NCBI GenBank assembly: GCA_016298185.1
Contig: JAEDDA010000002.1
Location: forward strand, 1 to 64,000
Length of the DNA: 64,000 bases
Direction: 5' to 3'
Source: Bacilli bacterium
GTDB taxonomy: Bacteria; Bacillota_I; Bacilli_A; RFN20; CAG-826
The notes beneath the pieces were generated by a model that saw only the letters and a list, made by a program, of their open reading frames with translations, was not told the origin of the DNA and did no database searches. Each line of letters opens with the position of its first letter. Positions within the stretch are counted from its first letter, which is position 1. The position numbers were made by a program, and so were the translations under genes. This document shows, one piece after another, positions 1 through 8,523 of this stretch.

Positions 1-30
1 TTGTTTTAATAAATATATCTATGATATTTT

Positions 31-39
31 TGATATAAT
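31..39 (+). promoter_or_regulatory. extended -10 promoter element
   Basis: TGATATAAT is a perfect extended -10 (TGn plus TATAAT). No good -35 lies at the normal spacing. Transcription would start near base 46, leaving a short leader with the AGGGAG ribosome site at 61-66 ahead of the ATG at 74. Confidence 0.6.
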
Positions 40-73
40 CACTCGATTTTCTATATAGTTAGGGAGTTGATTT

Positions 74-1528
74 ATGAAAACTTTAAAAACTTTAGTCGCA
101 ATTGCTTTGTCGGCTGCAGGTTTAAGCTCTGCAGTTACTTTAGGTGTTGTTGGCAATAATGAACATTTAGAAAAAGCTAATGCAGCAATTGCTGAAAGCA
201 CTTTATACATAGATTTCTCTGGTGCTTTTTGGAACACTACTGCTCCTAATATTAAAGCTCAATTATGGGGCGGCACTGGTGGAGACCAATACTTTTATGA
301 TGGAAGATCTGAATGGTCTACCATTTCTTACAACGGAAAAACATATGTATGCATCAATATTGCAAATTATACTGATTCGACGGGCATGCAAGTTTATGCT
401 TGGAATTACGACAAACAAGGCCACATTTCCGAAACTATTAACGCCAGCAGTTTGACAGCAGGAATTAATCTTATCACCGTTGGTTCTAGTGGCAGTTGGG
501 ATGTAAAACAACCAGTTACTTTAGGAACACTTACATTCGGTTCTACAGTTGATGTTATTAAATATGGCGTTTTCGACGGCGTATTAGATTCTACTTCTAT
601 TGGAAAAGACACCATCTCAAAGAATTCTACTTATGCAGTTCCTGATTCGATTGTTAAAAGTGGCTATCATTTCGAAGGATGGTTTACAGACGCAAACTGT
701 CAAACCAAATATACAGATTCAACAGTTTCTGCAAATATGAACCTTTATGGTAAATATACAAGTCTTACTGTAGATTCTTATGTTTATTACATAACAGGTG
801 TTTCATCAAACCCAATTTTTACCCATGTGTATTTCTTTGGGGAATATAATAACAACGATAATCAATGGCCGGGAACAGCTTTATCAAGTTATGCATCTGA
901 AATTCACGGAGTTTTTTCTTTCGAAAATAATTTACAACTCATTTATAAAATTCCTGTTCCATCGGTTGCCGAATTCTCATTTATATTAAATGATGGTTCT
1001 AACAATGCTCAAACACATGATGTTAAAGGAACTCCAGGTGCTGGCTATTGGTTCTGGCTCAAGGATGGTGAAAGTAAATACAGTTGGAGTGTAAACGCTG
1101 ATGCTGGTGCAGCGATTGATTTGATTGTTGATGTAGAGGCAAAAAGAAATGCAGTTTCTGCTTCTGGCAATATTCTCAGTTACTCTATTTGCGGTATTTC
1201 TTCAAGCGATGCGGCAACTTTATATAATAGATATTTAGCTTTATCAGCAAATGCAAAAGGCTTTGTTGATAGATCTACGACCTATACATATAGTGGAGCA
1301 TATGATGGAACTATTGTTCCAAGTGAAGAAAATGTCTATTATTATGACATTATGGTTCAATTAAGAGCAATTGCAGTTAAAGGAAATCAAACTGTAAATG
1401 ATGCAAAGCTAATAGTTGAGATTAATGCAGGAAACTCTACATTGGTCGTCGTTACTATTGCAAGCATAATCTCATTGTCTTTAGTCAGCGCGTTCTTCTT
1501 ACTCCGTAAAAAGAGAAAAGAACAATAA
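74..1528 (+). CDS. tail-anchored surface protein with starch-binding-like and InlB-repeat-like domains
   Basis: The 484-aa protein starts with a signal peptide (about residues 1-38, AxA-type end). Residues about 42-130 resemble a carbohydrate-binding module. Residues about 165-230 look like an InlB/Listeria-Bacteroides beta-repeat, with the GYHFEGWFTD core and the NLYGKYT ending. Residues about 235-340 contain FFGEYNNNDNQWPGT, which resembles starch-binding CBM26 modules. It ends with one hydrophobic helix (about 455-477) and a RKKRKEQ tail, but no LPXTG, so it is probably held in the membrane by its C-terminus. No catalytic domain is visible. A starch-capture role is inferred from the neighbours. 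The AGGGAG ribosome site supports the ATG at 74. Confidence 0.6.
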   Translation: MKTLKTLVAIALSAAGLSSAVTLGVVGNNEHLEKANAAIAESTLYIDFSGAFWNTTAPNIKAQLWGGTGGDQYFYDGRSEWSTISYNGKTYVCINIANYTDSTGMQVYAWNYDKQGHISETINASSLTAGINLITVGSSGSWDVKQPVTLGTLTFGSTVDVIKYGVFDGVLDSTSIGKDTISKNSTYAVPDSIVKSGYHFEGWFTDANCQTKYTDSTVSANMNLYGKYTSLTVDSYVYYITGVSSNPIFTHVYFFGEYNNNDNQWPGTALSSYASEIHGVFSFENNLQLIYKIPVPSVAEFSFILNDGSNNAQTHDVKGTPGAGYWFWLKDGESKYSWSVNADAGAAIDLIVDVEAKRNAVSASGNILSYSICGISSSDAATLYNRYLALSANAKGFVDRSTTYTYSGAYDGTIVPSEENVYYYDIMVQLRAIAVKGNQTVNDAKLIVEINAGNSTLVVVTIASIISLSLVSAFFLLRKKRKEQ

Positions 1529-1550
1529 TTCTTAACATTTATAGAATAAA

Positions 1551-1578
1551 CAGTCGCAAATTTGTGGCTGTTTTTTTA
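1551..1578 (+). terminator. Rho-independent terminator
   Basis: Arms CAGTCGCAAA and TTTGTGGCTG (with wobble) are followed by a run of T. It closes the transcript of the 484-aa protein. Confidence 0.7.
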
Positions 1579-1664
1579 TATGTAATTTTCTTAGATGTTA
1601 TTTTTTGAATGTTTTCAAATAGATTTCTTTTAAATCTTTATTGATAATAAAAATAAGAAACAAT

Positions 1665-4427
1665 ATGATTTCCAAAAAAATTAAAAAGATTACCGCTACA
1701 AGCCTTTTGATACTAGGCACTTTTTCCTTAGTGTTTTCCGCTGCTGTTATAAGTAACAATGTTCAACAAATTAAAACAGATGCCAACAATACATATTCTT
1801 TATTTTTAAATAAAGGTATTTCGGTTGATTCGAATAATTACGGAGAAGTTACTAATTCTCGCGGAACAACTTTTGGCTTTAAATTATCTAACTATACCGC
1901 TGGAAGCAATACTCTAGGCACATTATCTAGTGGCGGAGAAATACTCAACTATACCGCGATTAACGGAATACAAAGTATTGTTATAACTATTACTTCTGGA
2001 TCACTAAATGTTTATTATGGCTGGAAGCAATATACTTCTAGTGAAGTTGAATATGCATCAGAAAGTTCTTTGACATTAAGTTCATCTGGAACTCAACAAG
2101 TTAGCCTATCAAATATTAGTCCTTCATATTTTAAAGTGGTGGCAACATCTCAAACTAATATTTCAAATATCACTCTTAATTATTCATGTAGTGAAGCCAC
2201 AGTTATTCCTAATTTAAGAGTAACTGTTGCTCAACCAACTATTTCTTCTGGTTCATCTAGCACAATTACATCAAATAACTATTTATGGATTTGTACAAAC
2301 TTAGCAGATTCATCTGCTTCTGACTGGCCAAGCTATGTGATGACTAAAAATAACGACGGTTCATGGTATTGCGATTTTACTAATGTGGCAGTCAGTGATA
2401 GTGGCTATGGATACACTTTAGTAGTTTGCGATAGCAATACCACAATTGGTTGGACTTATCAGATGAGTGAAGCCACGGTTTTATTTGGCGTTGGTGCTGG
2501 ACAAAGTGAACTTAATATTGATACTGTTCATACTTTCTCAGGACAACCGACAGTTATCTCTAGTTCTTACACATTAAATTTAACAATTAATATGAATGGT
2601 ACAATTCCAAGTACTTTTGGTAATATTCAATTTGTATATAACTATACTAATTCCACAAGTAATTATATTTGGGGGCACCAAATTAGTTCTTCCGGTTTAT
2701 CTTCATATTCATATCAAATTAGTGGTTTAGATACCTCTACATCCTTATATTTCAAACTTTATATATGGGATCGCAATATCGGCGATTGCTATATCGGTGG
2801 TTCTAGCGGTGCTAACTGGGCATTAAATCCAACTGGTTCTTCTAGCGAAAGTGCAACAATCACGTTTACTTACCCAACCAGTACTTCCACTGTTGGAACT
2901 TGCGTTATTGATAGTGGCTCTCAATCTGGAAGTATGTCATTTGATGATCAAATCACAACTGTTTATGGAAATACGATAACCATCGCTCCAACATTTAGTG
3001 GTTCAACAGAAACATTTACAGCGTCATATTCCGGCGAAAACATCAGAATTGATGATAATCTTTACGTCACTGGTTTAAAGGCGGGAACCACCACAAAAGT
3101 CACACTAACATCCTATAGTGGACTTACATGTTCTTTTAATGTCACTGTTTCAGGTTCTTCATACGCAGCCACATCCACAAGAGATGATATGTATCCAAGT
3201 GGTTCTAGCACCAAAGCTAGTGTTTCTGAAGGATGGTTTACTTCTACCTCTGTTAGCCAAATTAATGGCATGGGTAGTGACTTCTTTAATGGTGTGGACA
3301 TCTCATCTGCAAAAGCACTATATGATAATGGTTCTAAATTCTATAACGCTAGTGGCGAAGAACAATCATTGTTTTATATCTTAAAAGACGCTGGAGTTAA
3401 CTGGGTTAGATTAAAGCTATGGGTCGATCCACAATCAAGTAATGGTATTTCCTATGGTGGTGGTAATTCTAACTTGTCCAACACTTTATGGATGGCCAAA
3501 GAAGCAAAAGCAGCAGGAATGAAATTCTTGTTAGATTTTCATTATTCTGATTATTGGACACATCCAGGACAACAAATCATTCCAAAATCATGGAATTCTT
3601 GTAACAATGCTTCTTCTTTACAAAGTAAGATTAAATCTTACACAACAGAAGTATTGCAAAACTTCCAAAACAATAATTGTTTGCCTGATATGGTTCAGTT
3701 AGGCAACGAAATATCTTCTGGTATTTATTTGCAAAAATATAGTGGTTCTAGTGAATCATTAGATTCATATGGACAACCATCATATTTAACGGGCAAATCT
3801 TCATATAGTTATGGGACTACAAATTGGTCCGAATATACAAATTACATCAAAGCGGGATATGAAGGCGTTAATGCAGTTGATAGTTCTATTAAGAAAGTTC
3901 TTCACTGGGCTAAAGGCAGTTCTATAAGTGCTTCCATAATTAATAGCTTCTTCTCTTCAATGCCAAGTAGCTATTACGACTATGCTGCAATATCTTTCTA
4001 TCCATTCTATTGTTTTGACTCCATGAGTGCTGCACAAAGCATATTAAATGGTTTAAGCATTTCAAAACCTTGGTTTGTCGCCGAAACATCCTATCCATTC
4101 TCTGGGTCATCATATGTTTATGAAAATGGTGCGGATGTTACTCAGTTTACTATTTCCAATTGGAATACTGGCGATACAAATATCAAAAATTCCTATGCCT
4201 TTAATTCTTCCGGTCAAGCGAATTTAATCCATGATTTAACCGCAGCTGTAGTAAGCGCTGGTGGAAAAGGAGTGTTCTATTGGGAACCAGCTTGGATTCC
4301 AAACTCTTCCGTAGGATGGGCAGGCAGTGGATCGTTATGTACATGGTCAAATCAGGGTTTCTTCTCTTACGATGGTAAAGCATTAGCGAATCTTGATTTA
4401 TTCGCTCAAATGTCTCCATATATTTAA
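1665..4427 (+). CDS. secreted multidomain endo-beta-1,4-galactanase, GH53
   Basis: The protein has about 920 aa from ATG 1665; an in-frame TTG at 1641 would add 8 residues, and neither start has a clear ribosome site. After a signal peptide (about 1-35) come three or more beta-rich domains of unclear family and a Big-like domain (about 440-500). The C-terminal GH53 barrel spans about 537-918. GH53 hallmarks are VRLKLWVDP, LLDFHYSDYW, QLGNEI (acid/base Glu near 682) and VAETSYPF (nucleophile Glu near 807), plus YWEPAWIP near the end. The family cuts beta-1,4-galactan side chains of pectin. No C-terminal anchor is seen, so it may be released or held by an uncleaved N-terminal helix. Two further GH53 genes lie at 22854 and 24435. 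Confidence 0.88.
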   Translation: MISKKIKKITATSLLILGTFSLVFSAAVISNNVQQIKTDANNTYSLFLNKGISVDSNNYGEVTNSRGTTFGFKLSNYTAGSNTLGTLSSGGEILNYTAINGIQSIVITITSGSLNVYYGWKQYTSSEVEYASESSLTLSSSGTQQVSLSNISPSYFKVVATSQTNISNITLNYSCSEATVIPNLRVTVAQPTISSGSSSTITSNNYLWICTNLADSSASDWPSYVMTKNNDGSWYCDFTNVAVSDSGYGYTLVVCDSNTTIGWTYQMSEATVLFGVGAGQSELNIDTVHTFSGQPTVISSSYTLNLTINMNGTIPSTFGNIQFVYNYTNSTSNYIWGHQISSSGLSSYSYQISGLDTSTSLYFKLYIWDRNIGDCYIGGSSGANWALNPTGSSSESATITFTYPTSTSTVGTCVIDSGSQSGSMSFDDQITTVYGNTITIAPTFSGSTETFTASYSGENIRIDDNLYVTGLKAGTTTKVTLTSYSGLTCSFNVTVSGSSYAATSTRDDMYPSGSSTKASVSEGWFTSTSVSQINGMGSDFFNGVDISSAKALYDNGSKFYNASGEEQSLFYILKDAGVNWVRLKLWVDPQSSNGISYGGGNSNLSNTLWMAKEAKAAGMKFLLDFHYSDYWTHPGQQIIPKSWNSCNNASSLQSKIKSYTTEVLQNFQNNNCLPDMVQLGNEISSGIYLQKYSGSSESLDSYGQPSYLTGKSSYSYGTTNWSEYTNYIKAGYEGVNAVDSSIKKVLHWAKGSSISASIINSFFSSMPSSYYDYAAISFYPFYCFDSMSAAQSILNGLSISKPWFVAETSYPFSGSSYVYENGADVTQFTISNWNTGDTNIKNSYAFNSSGQANLIHDLTAAVVSAGGKGVFYWEPAWIPNSSVGWAGSGSLCTWSNQGFFSYDGKALANLDLFAQMSPYI

Positions 4428-4433
4428 TAAAGT

Positions 4434-4460
4434 AAAAGCGGTCTCAACAACCGCTTTTTT
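4434..4460. terminator. bidirectional terminator
   Basis: Arms AAAAGCGG and CCGCTTTT end in a T run on the plus strand and have an A run on the other side. The hairpin serves the convergent GH53 and CotH genes. Confidence 0.85.
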
Positions 4461-4475
4461 CATGCCTTGATTTAC

Positions 4476-6008
4476 TTACACACGGATATCATATCCGCTT
4501 GTGTATGCGTCAGTTTTAATACTATTAATTTTTAAGGATAAGTAATTAGCGAATGTGGTGTTTCCTTCACCTGCGCCATTTGGATTACCTCTATATTCTT
4601 CTGGGAATGAATTTACATAATTTTGGAATGTTTCATTAGAGATAACTCCATTGTTTAATAAAGCTTCAATATTGTGTTGATATTGGAGTCTATAGTCTTC
4701 GACTCTTTCAATGGTGGAATGTCCACTTCCGGAATCAGCGGAAGTGCAGCAGATTCTCCAGAATAAGTTATTGGCTTGCCATTCACCGTTACATTGCATC
4801 TTTGTGCTTTCTGCGGAGTAATCAGTCATATAATTCTTTCTTCCTTCGCAACCTGCGCCTAAACAACGATCAAAATCATAAGGAATAATAAAGGCTTTTG
4901 GATTTTCTCCACTTGTGAAATATAAGTAGTAGTTATTCCCATTATTTCTCATATCGTCAAAGTTTCCTAAAAGGAAAGCAATGGATTCATATTTGATAAA
5001 TGTTTCTACATCTAATACTTTTTCAATTTCGTTTTTCCATTCGCTTGCGGATAAACTCTTATTCTTCACAACATTAACAAAGTTAAAGAAGTTTGCGTGA
5101 GTGGTGTTCTTTTTCTTATTTGTTTTTAAATTATATGATGGATGGAAATAATTTGTATTATCTTCCACACCGATTTGATTGCCGATTGTGATATTACCGC
5201 TCATATTAGCGGGTCCTTTATCTGTATAAGTACATTTATATAAGTCACCATCTGCGTATGCTTTACCAAAATGTCTCTTAATAAAGATATTGTCGATGCA
5301 CTCCATGACTTCATACGTTGTATTGATTGGTGTTTTACCAGTAATACCAATCGTGGTATCAGCGAGTGTGTCTTGACCAGCAAGGACTCCGTTGTTTCTA
5401 AAAATATTTAAAGCATAAGATTGTTTAGATTTTGTTTGGTCATCATTTCTATTCCATTTGATATCGATTTTTTCCATATCAAATAAGGTTCTCTTTTTTC
5501 TTGCGTTCCTAGCGGCAACATCTTCCCATGTTTTTGCGAATTGCTTTAATGGTTCGATCGTGGTGTATTCTACATCGTCAAATGTTTGTTTAAATGAGAA
5601 TTTGTAGTGGCCTAATGCACTTAATGAGAAGTTATTATCTATCAATATATTTCTTCTGGACATATTGCCTTTAATTTTGACACCAACTTCTTCAAAGTTA
5701 TATTCCACATCTCCCATAGTTAAAACGAATGTGCAAGGAACATAATAATCATGGTATTTAGAATCGTTATGATCAGATTGATAATTATTCAAGAAATCCG
5801 CGGCCGCTTGTGTCATGGTGACATTAATTGAAAGCTTGGTGTTTGGATTCCAAAACTCTATGTATTCTTGACTTGGCGCGATAACGTAGTCTTTATCAAT
5901 TTGAATTGGATAATCAGGTGTTACTGGAGTTTCATTAACAACACAGCCTGTAATCATCATTAGAAAGGATGGTGATAGAAGTAGTAGCGCTAATTTATTT
6001 TGTTTCAT
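4476..6008 (-). CDS. CotH-family lipoprotein
   Basis: The 510-aa protein has a lipoprotein signal with lipobox ITGC (Cys 22). The CotH family (spore-coat protein H, an atypical secreted protein kinase fold) is recognised from GVKIKGNMSRRN (about 110-121), FLLGNFDDMRNNGNNYYLYF (about 345-365) and FIIPYDFDRCLG (about 372-383), which match the glycine-rich, NNYLY and WDxD-type motifs of the family. An AAGGAG ribosome site precedes the ATG. No sporulation genes are nearby, so a coat role is unlikely; it sits between glycan-degrading genes and may phosphorylate or organise surface proteins, which is inference. Confidence 0.8.
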   Translation of the reverse strand: MKQNKLALLLLSPSFLMMITGCVVNETPVTPDYPIQIDKDYVIAPSQEYIEFWNPNTKLSINVTMTQAAADFLNNYQSDHNDSKYHDYYVPCTFVLTMGDVEYNFEEVGVKIKGNMSRRNILIDNNFSLSALGHYKFSFKQTFDDVEYTTIEPLKQFAKTWEDVAARNARKKRTLFDMEKIDIKWNRNDDQTKSKQSYALNIFRNNGVLAGQDTLADTTIGITGKTPINTTYEVMECIDNIFIKRHFGKAYADGDLYKCTYTDKGPANMSGNITIGNQIGVEDNTNYFHPSYNLKTNKKKNTTHANFFNFVNVVKNKSLSASEWKNEIEKVLDVETFIKYESIAFLLGNFDDMRNNGNNYYLYFTSGENPKAFIIPYDFDRCLGAGCEGRKNYMTDYSAESTKMQCNGEWQANNLFWRICCTSADSGSGHSTIERVEDYRLQYQHNIEALLNNGVISNETFQNYVNSFPEEYRGNPNGAGEGNTTFANYLSLKINSIKTDAYTSGYDIRV

Positions 6009-6035
6009 ATCTTTATCTCCTTTTCTTTCTCTTTA

Positions 6036-6044
6036 TGATAAAAT
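6036..6044 (+). promoter_or_regulatory. extended -10 promoter
   Basis: TGATAAAAT lies 15 bases before the ATG at 6060, predicting a leader of only about 9 bases and no Shine-Dalgarno. Confidence 0.5.
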
Positions 6045-6059
6045 ATTTTTCAATAAGTT

Positions 6060-6836
6060 ATGAAGATAAAAATTATATTTGTTGATATTGATTGGACCAT
6101 CTTAGACCACAATAAGCACGATTGGGATTATGAATCAATTGAAGCTTTAAAAATGGCCCAGAAAGCGGGAATACTAGTTTATTTAAATACCGCTAGACCA
6201 TATGATTCCATTGCTCACACAAATTTATTTGATATATTCACTCCTGATGGCATAGTGTGCACAAATGGTGGCGTGGTCTTCGTGGGTGATAAATTACTAT
6301 ATGCAAATACCATTCCAGAAGATATCGTAAGACAAATAGAAAAGATATCTAATAAACACCATTTGGTGCTCGAATTATCCACAAATAAAGAAAGATATTT
6401 CACCGCTAAGCCTAATATATATGTTCATAACTATTTTTCTGTGTACGCAGAAACAATTCCAGAAGTGAAGAAATATCAAAATAAGGATGTATCCGCGATT
6501 TTATTATTTGCACCAGAAAAATATGATGAAATATTGAAGAAAGAATTCCCTAAGGAAATGAATTTCCTAAGATTTGATACACATGGTGTGGATGTTGGTT
6601 ATTATCAAAACACTAAAGGTGACGCAGTTAAGAAAGTCTTAAAATTCTTAGGAATTAAAAAAGAAGAAGCGGCTTCTGCTGGAGATCAATATGATGATAT
6701 TTCCATGTTTAAAGAAACTGGTATTTCTATTGCCATGGGAAATGGTGTGGATATTGCTAAAGAAAATGCTTCCATTGTGGCACCAGGTATTGGTGAGCAT
6801 GGTTTAGCTCGAGTTTTAAAAGATATGCTTCAGTAA
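6060..6836 (+). CDS. HAD-superfamily phosphatase, Cof type
   Basis: The 258-aa cytosolic protein has the HAD motif I as DIDWT (residues 9-13; both Asp present, with Trp in the variable position), NTAR as motif II, and the Cof-type end SAGDQYDDISMF with MGNG. The family removes phosphate from sugar phosphates or cofactors; substrate cannot be read from sequence. No ribosome site is visible and the promoter is very close. Its place just before malQ suggests a sugar-phosphate substrate, but this is weak. Confidence 0.85.
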   Translation: MKIKIIFVDIDWTILDHNKHDWDYESIEALKMAQKAGILVYLNTARPYDSIAHTNLFDIFTPDGIVCTNGGVVFVGDKLLYANTIPEDIVRQIEKISNKHHLVLELSTNKERYFTAKPNIYVHNYFSVYAETIPEVKKYQNKDVSAILLFAPEKYDEILKKEFPKEMNFLRFDTHGVDVGYYQNTKGDAVKKVLKFLGIKKEEAASAGDQYDDISMFKETGISIAMGNGVDIAKENASIVAPGIGEHGLARVLKDMLQ

Positions 6837-6843
6837 TAATTAT

Positions 6844-6873
6844 TTGTTAAATAATTCTTAATAGTGATACAAT
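6844..6873 (+). promoter_or_regulatory. malQ promoter
   Basis: TTGTTA at 6844-6849, an 18-base spacer and an extended -10 TGATACAAT at 6865-6873. The AGGAAG ribosome site follows about 10 bases later. Confidence 0.6.
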
Positions 6874-6895
6874 TTTTAAAAAGGAAGTCCATCAT

Positions 6896-8308
6896 ATGAA
6901 AAATAATGTTGGTATTTTGCTCCCGGTCGCATCATTACCGGGAAATCATGGCATCGGCGATTTTGGTCCTAACGCCTATGCTTTTATTCGTTGGCTCAAA
7001 AAGAGCAATTATAAATATTGGCAAGTATTGCCACTTAATCCTGTAGGCCCAGGTAACTCACCATATATGTCTACATGTAGCGAAGCCATTGAACCTCGTT
7101 ACATCAACTTAGACATGTTAGTGAAACAAGGACTATTAAAAAGAGTGCCTAAGTTCCAACCAAAAACAAATTTCATCCATTATGGTGAAGTGGAAAATTT
7201 CAAAGAAAAATATTTATGGAAAGCTTTCCAAAACTTCTTAAAAACTCCGATGAGAGGATATAAGAAATTTAAGAAAGATAATCCATGGCTAATCGCATAC
7301 GCAACATTCACCGTTTTCCGCAGGAAAAGAAACTATCAACAATGGAACTATTGGCCAAAAGAAATGATTCATTATTTCGATGAACATAAAGAAGTTCCTA
7401 AGGAATATGAAATGGAATGTGAGTTCCATATGTTTATGCAATTTATCGCTTATAAGCAATGGATGCGCTTATGGGCGTACGCGAAGAAGATGGGTATTAT
7501 CATTATCGCTGACTGCCCATTCTATGTTGGTATCGATTCAACAGATTGTTGGTTAAACAAAGACCAATTCTTAATGGATGAAAATTACCATCCAACCTTA
7601 GTCAGTGGTTGCCCACCAGATGCTTTCTCAGATGATGGCCAATTATGGGGCACACCAATCTATGACTTCAATAAGATGAAAGAAGATCATTATAAGTTCT
7701 TAGTTCATAGAATTGGCTATTTAGCCAATACTTGTGACTTACTTAGACTTGACCACTTCCGTGCGTGGGATACATATTGCGTTATTCCTGCGGAAGACAC
7801 AAATGCCAGACGTGGTGTGTGGTGGGAAGGTCCAAGATATGACTTCTTTGATGAGTTATATAGACAATATCCAAACATCAATTTAATCGCTGAAGATTTA
7901 GGTGACTTGTTCCAAGGCGTTCATGATTTAAGAGATCACTATAAATTACCAGGTATGTATATTTGTGAATTTACAATCTTTGATTTAAATGCACAATCAA
8001 AGCCCACACAAATTGTTTATCCAGGTACTCATGATAATGAGACATTGTATGGATGGCTCAAATCTCTTCCACAGGAAAACATCGATTTCTTAAATTGGAG
8101 ATTCAATAATCCAAAAGACTTATATAAGACAATCTTTGAATACATTTGGAACTTACCATCTTTGATGACTATCTTCCAACTTCAAGATTTGATTAAACTC
8201 GATAACCGTGGTCGTATTAACTGGCCAGGTACAGTTGGTGATCCAAACTGGTGTTTCAAATTCAGAGACTTCTCTTGGAAAAAGAAAGTTCAATTCTTCA
8301 ATAAATAA
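6896..8308 (+). CDS. malQ: 4-alpha-glucanotransferase (amylomaltase), GH77
   Basis: The 470-aa cytosolic enzyme moves glucan segments between maltodextrins and releases glucose. GH77 features are the N-terminal GILLPVASLPGNHGIGDFGP, QVLPLNPVGPGNSPY, then RLDHFRAW (nucleophile Asp 286), LIAEDLGD (acid/base Glu 333) and YPGTHDNET (Asp 380). It is slightly shorter than the usual 480-500 aa but all motifs are present. It has its own promoter and terminator and would process maltodextrin imported by the MalEFG system downstream. Confidence 0.95.
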   Translation: MKNNVGILLPVASLPGNHGIGDFGPNAYAFIRWLKKSNYKYWQVLPLNPVGPGNSPYMSTCSEAIEPRYINLDMLVKQGLLKRVPKFQPKTNFIHYGEVENFKEKYLWKAFQNFLKTPMRGYKKFKKDNPWLIAYATFTVFRRKRNYQQWNYWPKEMIHYFDEHKEVPKEYEMECEFHMFMQFIAYKQWMRLWAYAKKMGIIIIADCPFYVGIDSTDCWLNKDQFLMDENYHPTLVSGCPPDAFSDDGQLWGTPIYDFNKMKEDHYKFLVHRIGYLANTCDLLRLDHFRAWDTYCVIPAEDTNARRGVWWEGPRYDFFDELYRQYPNINLIAEDLGDLFQGVHDLRDHYKLPGMYICEFTIFDLNAQSKPTQIVYPGTHDNETLYGWLKSLPQENIDFLNWRFNNPKDLYKTIFEYIWNLPSLMTIFQLQDLIKLDNRGRINWPGTVGDPNWCFKFRDFSWKKKVQFFNK

Positions 8309-8310
8309 TA

Positions 8311-8337
8311 AAAGAGGCTATGCCTCTTTTTCTTTTT
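8311..8337 (+). terminator. Rho-independent terminator
   Basis: AAAGAGGC and GCCTCTTT flank a loop of about four bases, followed by a T-rich tail just after the malQ stop. Confidence 0.85.
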
Positions 8338-8386
8338 ACAAAACACATAAATCTTTTACTATGTAAAAAATATTATTTATCTTCTT

Positions 8387-8403
8387 TATACAATATTTGT
8401 ATA
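8387..8403. promoter_or_regulatory. 17-bp palindrome, candidate operator of the pullulanase operon
   Basis: TATACAA-TAT-TTGTATA is a perfect 7-3-7 inverted repeat 21 bases upstream of a TATAAT at 8425-8430, so a bound regulator would overlap the -35 region. The regulator is not in the window as far as can be seen. Confidence 0.45.
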
Positions 8404-8424
8404 CAAAAAAATTACGATAATGAA

Positions 8425-8430
8425 TATAAT
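8425..8430 (+). promoter_or_regulatory. putative -10 of pullulanase operon
   Basis: TATAAT with no strong -35. The predicted leader is about 85 bases and contains an AAGAATG (8451-8457)/CATTCTT (8484-8490) inverted repeat before the AGGGGG ribosome site at about 8512. Confidence 0.4.
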
Positions 8431-8523
8431 AAAATAGTATTTTATGTAATAAGAATGACTTCGAGGCGTATAGAACCAAAAAACATTCTTTTCTTACATG
8501 ATTAGTAACTAGGGGGATCTCCT

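Noticed and set aside
1400..1528. LPXTG sorting signal on the 484-aa surface protein
   Set aside because: A helix and basic tail are present but no LPXTG-like motif precedes them.
8320..8505. 61-codon frame in the pullulanase leader
   Set aside because: It starts inside the malQ terminator, has no ribosome site and runs through the promoter region.
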